This document shows, in pieces, positions 59,618 to 64,000 of a stretch of DNA of 64,000 nt. A program made the position numbers and the translations under genes. The first letter of the stretch is position 1. Each line of letters starts with the position of its first letter. The stretch spans positions 1 through 64,000 of the forward strand of contig JACEFZ010014444.1 of the NCBI GenBank assembly GCA_014155875.1, in the 5' to 3' direction. The notes below the pieces were generated by a model, which was not told the origin of the DNA, did not search any database, and was given only the letters and a program-made list of their open reading frames with translations. This DNA comes from Cepaea nemoralis. Its lineage: Eukaryota > Mollusca > Gastropoda > Stylommatophora > Helicidae.

Positions 59618-60712
59618 CCCTACCAGACCTGAGGCCCTGAACCTAACTGTCCCCTATACCTGGGCTCCTGAGCATTAAAGGGAAAAAACCAACATGATAT
59701 AGAAAAATGTTAGTTACATGCAAACAAGTGGTTAGAATAAGATGGAACTTGGAGACACTGTAGAAAATAGGTCTACCTTTCATCTAGCGCCAATATTCCA
59801 CCTGTGTATGCCAATCAACCCAGCAGAATGAGCCTTGTTTCACACAGAGGTACTTCTTGCAAAGTGAGCACCAGATGTTGCTCTTCACCTTCTTCTATGG
59901 ATTGTCTTTGTAAGACACTCCGGGATTTTGCTTGTTGTACCTGGAGTTCTTTTCCATGCACACAACACAGATATGATTAGACGATGTCCCAGGGGGAATC
60001 TCTGGAAAATGATTGCCAGAGGTCATCCGCTGAGGGCAGGGTTCCTTTTGTGGGTGGTGGTGGGCTGATGTCCTGTATCTACCAATAAGTTGCAGGCACA
60101 GTTTCTGAATATATCTGGTGAAATAATCTGGCTTTTTTGAAGCAGCTTGCTGCTTTGAAGCATACAAGATATAAGAATTATAAATGACCTATATAGATAA
60201 TTTTATAAAAAGCCGCCGGGGCCAGCGGTAATGACGACGAGACCGGTGAAGGCGGGTCATCTGGTCATTTTTGTCACAGCCACCCATATATTTATTATAG
60301 TCTTTCGCCAGCTGTGGCATCTGTATTTCTTGCACACTGCCATCTTTATTTCTTCTCTTTATTACAACATTTTGGGTTGGATCGTGGTAGTTTGAAATAA
60401 ATGTGATGGGCTTTCTGTCCTGCCAAACTAGACATGTTACACTTTCTTGACATAGATAGCGACTGTCACCCCTAGCAAGGTTTTTTACACTTTTCAGCAA
60501 CTTAGGAAACTGCTTCCTGTTTTGCTGCAGGGTTCCCACATGGGGGCAGACATCTGCAATGACTAACCATGAGATTTGACCACGATTAGTTGGTTATTTT
60601 TAGTTTGTGACACAATTTTTTCACATACTAGGCAAAATACCCAAAATTAGGTTCAGCGGTCTAGCGGCAGAATAGGAAATTCCCGACGAATGGGTACAGC
60701 GGTCTGGTAGGG
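59618..60712 (-). mobile_element. piggyBac-type transposon, N-terminally deleted
   Basis: Bounded by TTAA on both sides (59614-59617; 60713-60716) with 12-bp inverted ends CCCTACCAGACC. 1095 bp in total, too short for a full transposase gene. It lies within a short tandem repeat, one TTAA of which served as target. Confidence 0.93.
59800..60539 (-). pseudogene. piggyBac transposase, C-terminal ~40% only
   Basis: From the right: MGTLQQNRKQFPKLL, VWQDRKPITFISNYHD, RRNKDGSVQEIQMPQLA, DYNKYMGGCDKNDQM (hallmark with a catalytic Asp), RRHYRWPRRLFIKL, then an in-frame TAG (60189-60191). The same frame continues with KPDYFTRYIQKLCLQLIGRY and a Cys-rich end: ICVVCMEKN, then after another stop a C-x2-C pair (WCSLCKKYLC) and a terminal WHTQ. 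Upstream of 60539 there is no coding sequence, so the first catalytic Asp residues are absent. Confidence 0.9.
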
Positions 60713-60764
60713 TTAAACTGTTATTACAGCTGTGACCCAATAAACCATTCCCCCATAAACTGTA

Positions 60765-61685
60765 ACACACTACGGAAAGTTAAAATGTTTATCAAATCAC
60801 AAACAGCCATTAATTGCTGGGGTTGTGTGCAACGTCGTATACAAGAACATGCAATTAACTTCTAACTAATTATCTTCATATGTTTTGAGGTCTGCCACTA
60901 TTTTGTTCTTAATTCCTTTCTTCTGTAAATGTTGCTTGCCCTTATCAGTTCGTTGTGATAAACCCCAACTCCAGGTTGATTCACTAGCCATTTCAGTAGT
61001 TTGCCATGGCTTTCTGAACAAGAAGTCACACACAATTAATTATCCAAAGATACTAAGCGTGCTACTTATTACAGTTTCCTACCAATTAGAGTGATATCTG
61101 GATACTCTTCACATATGCATCCTAGGATTTTGCACGCATCAAAGATGATAATGAAACAAACACAAATATAACTGAACTGTTACTTGCTCCCTGAACCAAC
61201 ATGCTCTCCCTGAATCAACGACTATCTACATACTAGTACACCCTGTGAACAGATACACATTATCACGCGTGCTATGCTAGCTATATCACATCTAAACTAC
61301 CGCAAGTCAACTACTTCACAAATAGCATGGTTTGATACAATGTCCGGTTGACTGTATGGACATGGGTCATTTCTCACAATCTTACACACATGAGAAAGAA
61401 AATGCATTTCTGTCTGGTAGGTCAGTGTAGTCGATCTAACTGACTATCAACTGTACTTCTGTATAGTCAACATATTGGAAACTTCCCGCGTTAAAAGAAA
61501 ATCTCTACAGGATATTTATTGTGCCCCAATGTCTCCCAGAAAACTTATGTGGCCATCGCTAGTGCCACCAGATATCATACACTTCTGTCAACTCTTGATG
61601 TGTCTGGCCACTGATGCCACAAAATAATGGATAGAAGGAGTTAAAAATAATGGTGTGTTACACAAGACAGTAATGCCAACTGTTT
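60765..61685. other. No gene seen; S1 SINE scrap at 60965-61030
   Basis: 'AGTAGTTTGCCATGGCTTTC' and 'TGAACAAGAAGTCACAC' echo the S1 SINE; another scrap lies at 60805-60840. Nothing coding. Confidence 0.5.
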
Positions 61686-61689
61686 AAGA

Positions 61690-63452
61690 TTGAAGGAGTC
61701 AGTGTAACAACTGTCTGTGACTGAGAGAGTCAGTGTAACAACTGTCTGTGACTGAGAGAATCAGTGTTAACTGTCTGTGGTTGAGGGAGTCAGTGTAACA
61801 ACTGTCTGTGACTGAGAGAGTCAGTGTAACAACCGTCTGTGACTGAGAGAGTCAGTGTAACAACTGTCTGTGACTGAGAGAGTCAGTGTAACAAATGTCT
61901 GTGACTGAGGGAGTCAGTGTAACAACTGTCTGTGGTTGAGGGAGTCGGTGTAACAACTATCTGTGACTGAGGGAATCAGTGTAATAACTGTCTGTGGTTG
62001 AGAGTCAGTGTAACAACTGTCTGTGACTGAGGGAGTCAGTGTAACAACTGTCTGTGGTTGAGGGAGTCAGTGTAACAAATGTCTGTGACTGAGGGAGTCA
62101 GTGTAACAACTGTCTGTGGTTGAGGGAGTCAGTGTAACAAATGTCTGTGGTTGAGAGAGTCAGTGTAACAACTGTCTGTGGTTGAGAGAGTCGGTGTAAC
62201 AACTATCTGTGACTGAGGGAATCAGTGTAATAACTGTCTGTGGTTGAGAGAGTCAGTGTAACAACTGTCTGTGACTGAGGGAATCAGTGTAATAAATGTC
62301 TGTGGTTGAGGGAGTCAGTGTAACAACTGTCTGTGACTGAGGGAGTCAGTGTAACAACTGTCTATGACTGAGGGAATCAGTGTAATAACTGTCTGTGGTT
62401 GAGAGTCGGTGTAACAACTGTCTGTGACTGAGGGAATCAGTGTAATAACTGTCTGTGGTTGAGAGTCAGTGTAACAACTGTCTGTGACTGAGGGAGTCAG
62501 TGTAACAACTGTCTGTGGTTGAGGGAGTCAGTGTAACAACTGTCTGTGACTGAGGGAGTCAGTGTAATAACTGTCTGTGGTTGAGAGAGTCAGTGTAAAA
62601 CTGTCTGTGGTTGAGGGAGTCAGTGTAACAACTGTCTGTGACTGAGGGAGTCAGTGTAATAACTGTCTGAGGTTGAGAGAGTCACTGTAATAACTGTCTG
62701 TGGTTGAGAGAGTCAGTGTAACAACTGTCTGTGGTTGAGAGAGGCAGTGTAACAACTGTCTGTGACTGAAGGAGTCAGTGTAATAACTGTCTGTGGTTGA
62801 GAGAGTCAGTGTAACAACTATCTGTGGTTGAGAGAGTCATTGTAACAAATGTCTGTGACTGAGAGAGTCTGTAACAACTGTCTGTGGTTGAGGGAGTCAG
62901 TGTAATAACTGTCTGTGGTTGAGAGAGTCAGTGTAACAACTGTCTGTGGTTGAGAGAGTCAGTGTAAAACTTTCTGTGGTTGAGGGAGTCAGTGTAACAA
63001 CTGTCTGTGACTGAGGGAGTCAGTGTAATAACTGTCTGAGGTTGAGAGAGTCACTGTAATAACTGTCTGTGGTTGAGAGAGTCAGTGTAACAACTGTCTG
63101 TGGTTGAGAGAGGCAGTGTAACAACTGTCTGTGACTGAAGGAGTCAGTGTAATAACTGTCTGTGGTTGAGAGAGTCAGTGTAACAACTATCTGTGGTTGA
63201 GAGAGTCATTGTAACAAATGTCTGTGACTGAGAGAGTCAGTGTAACAACTGTCTGTGGTTGAGGGAGTCAGTCTAACACATGTCTGTGACTGAGAGAGTC
63301 AGTGTAACAACTGTCCGTGGTTGAGGGAGTCAGTGTAACAAATGTCTGTGACTGAGAGAGTCAGTGTAACAACTGTCTGTGGTTGAGGGAGTCAGTGTAA
63401 CAACTGTCTGTGACTGAGAGAGTCAGTGTAACAACTGTCTGTGGTTGTGGGA
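61690..63452. repeat. 31-bp minisatellite, ~57 copies, with a ~369-bp duplication
   Basis: Unit 'ACTGTCTGTGACTGAGGGAG' plus 'TCAGTGTAACA'; a second version has GTGGTTGA in place of GTGACTGA, and the two alternate. A block of ~12 units starting at 62581 recurs at 62950, including rare changes ('GTCTGAGGTTG', 'GAGAGGCAGTG', 'GACTGAAGGAG'). Confidence 0.95.
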
Positions 63453-63906
63453 GATGCTGTAGGGGTTGTTAAAGTGGCACAAAAGATGACCAGTGGTCAA
63501 ACCTATCAAGACTGGGTAGTTAATATTTGTGGAAGAACACGATCGTCTGTGCCCCTTGAAGAAGCTACATTTGAACTTTACACTCAGGAGCTCTAGTACA
63601 GGCTCACTGAATGTCAAGGTAAGCTGGGTCCAAAGGTCAATCCACTGGCAGTGTTAGCACAACCTGTGTTCTCAATCTGATAACTTGTTAAATGGTGTAT
63701 TTCTTTCATTTCTGCCTCTCTAGCTTCTCAAGTTTAACCTTTACTTGTCCATTATATGTGGTTTCTGAATCAAATTTCACATGAAATAAACATATAAATA
63801 TTACAGAAAGAATATTGCGATCAATTCTTTGGCTCATTTCTTTGTCATACAAAACTGTTATTGCGATACGAAGTGACGTAATCCACAAATCCACGAGTGG
63901 ATACTC
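63453..63906 (-). other. Probable 3'UTR region of PRKAR1
   Basis: Follows the PRKAR1 stop on the - strand. No clear - strand AATAAA was found before the 31-bp array, so the end of the transcript is not placed. Confidence 0.45.

Positions 63907-64000
<94 letters not shown>

Overview
This is animal (metazoan) nuclear DNA. Its intron/exon genes, tRNA-derived SINEs, several LINE families, Merlin, hAT-like and piggyBac DNA transposons, an LTR retrotransposon and many long-unit minisatellites fit a lophotrochozoan, most likely a gastropod mollusc. The species cannot be fixed from the sequence alone. Only two host genes are visible, and they converge tail to tail. One is an SDR42E1-like short-chain dehydrogenase on the + strand (seven exons, 30886-54146). 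The other is the last coding exon of the type I regulatory subunit of cAMP-dependent protein kinase (PRKAR1) on the - strand, entering from the right edge (63907-64000).

Left part (1-30.8 kb): no host exon was found. It is a graveyard of non-LTR retrotransposons in at least four families, named here only for cross-reference: LINE-1x (RT plus C-terminal zinc finger), LINE-2x (APE + RT + C2H2 finger, one essentially full-length copy at 16.8-20.8 kb), LINE-B (APE + RT, many copies) and LINE-C. A further family, LINE-D, is seen only as 3' ends with a (TTCG)n tail. The centrepiece is a LINE-B copy at 12.8-22.0 kb split by a solo LTR, a Merlin transposon (itself carrying a hAT-like MITE), a tRNA-derived SINE and the full-length LINE-2x. 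Most insertions can be proved by target-site duplications or by the host reading frame resuming on the far side.

Middle part (30.9-54.1 kb): the SDR42E gene. Its 12.3-kb first visible intron holds an RNase H/LINE-1x chimera, a LINE-B copy interrupted by LINE-C that is itself interrupted by LINE-2x, and a 4.6-kb LTR retrotransposon with gag and protease but no reverse transcriptase. Later introns hold a short inverted-repeat element, SINEs, a 5'-truncated LINE-2x with a 12-bp target-site duplication and three minisatellites. One minisatellite starts exactly at an exon/intron junction and repeats the splice donor dozens of times. The first ~100 residues of the enzyme, including the Rossmann glycine motif, are not encoded in the window.

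Right part (54.1-64 kb): intergenic DNA between the two converging genes, made of 54-bp, 35-bp and 31-bp minisatellites, SINE pieces, a LINE chimera and a truncated piggyBac element bounded by TTAA. Nearly all long open frames outside the exons and transposons arise because minisatellite units have lengths divisible by three or lack stops. They are not genes.
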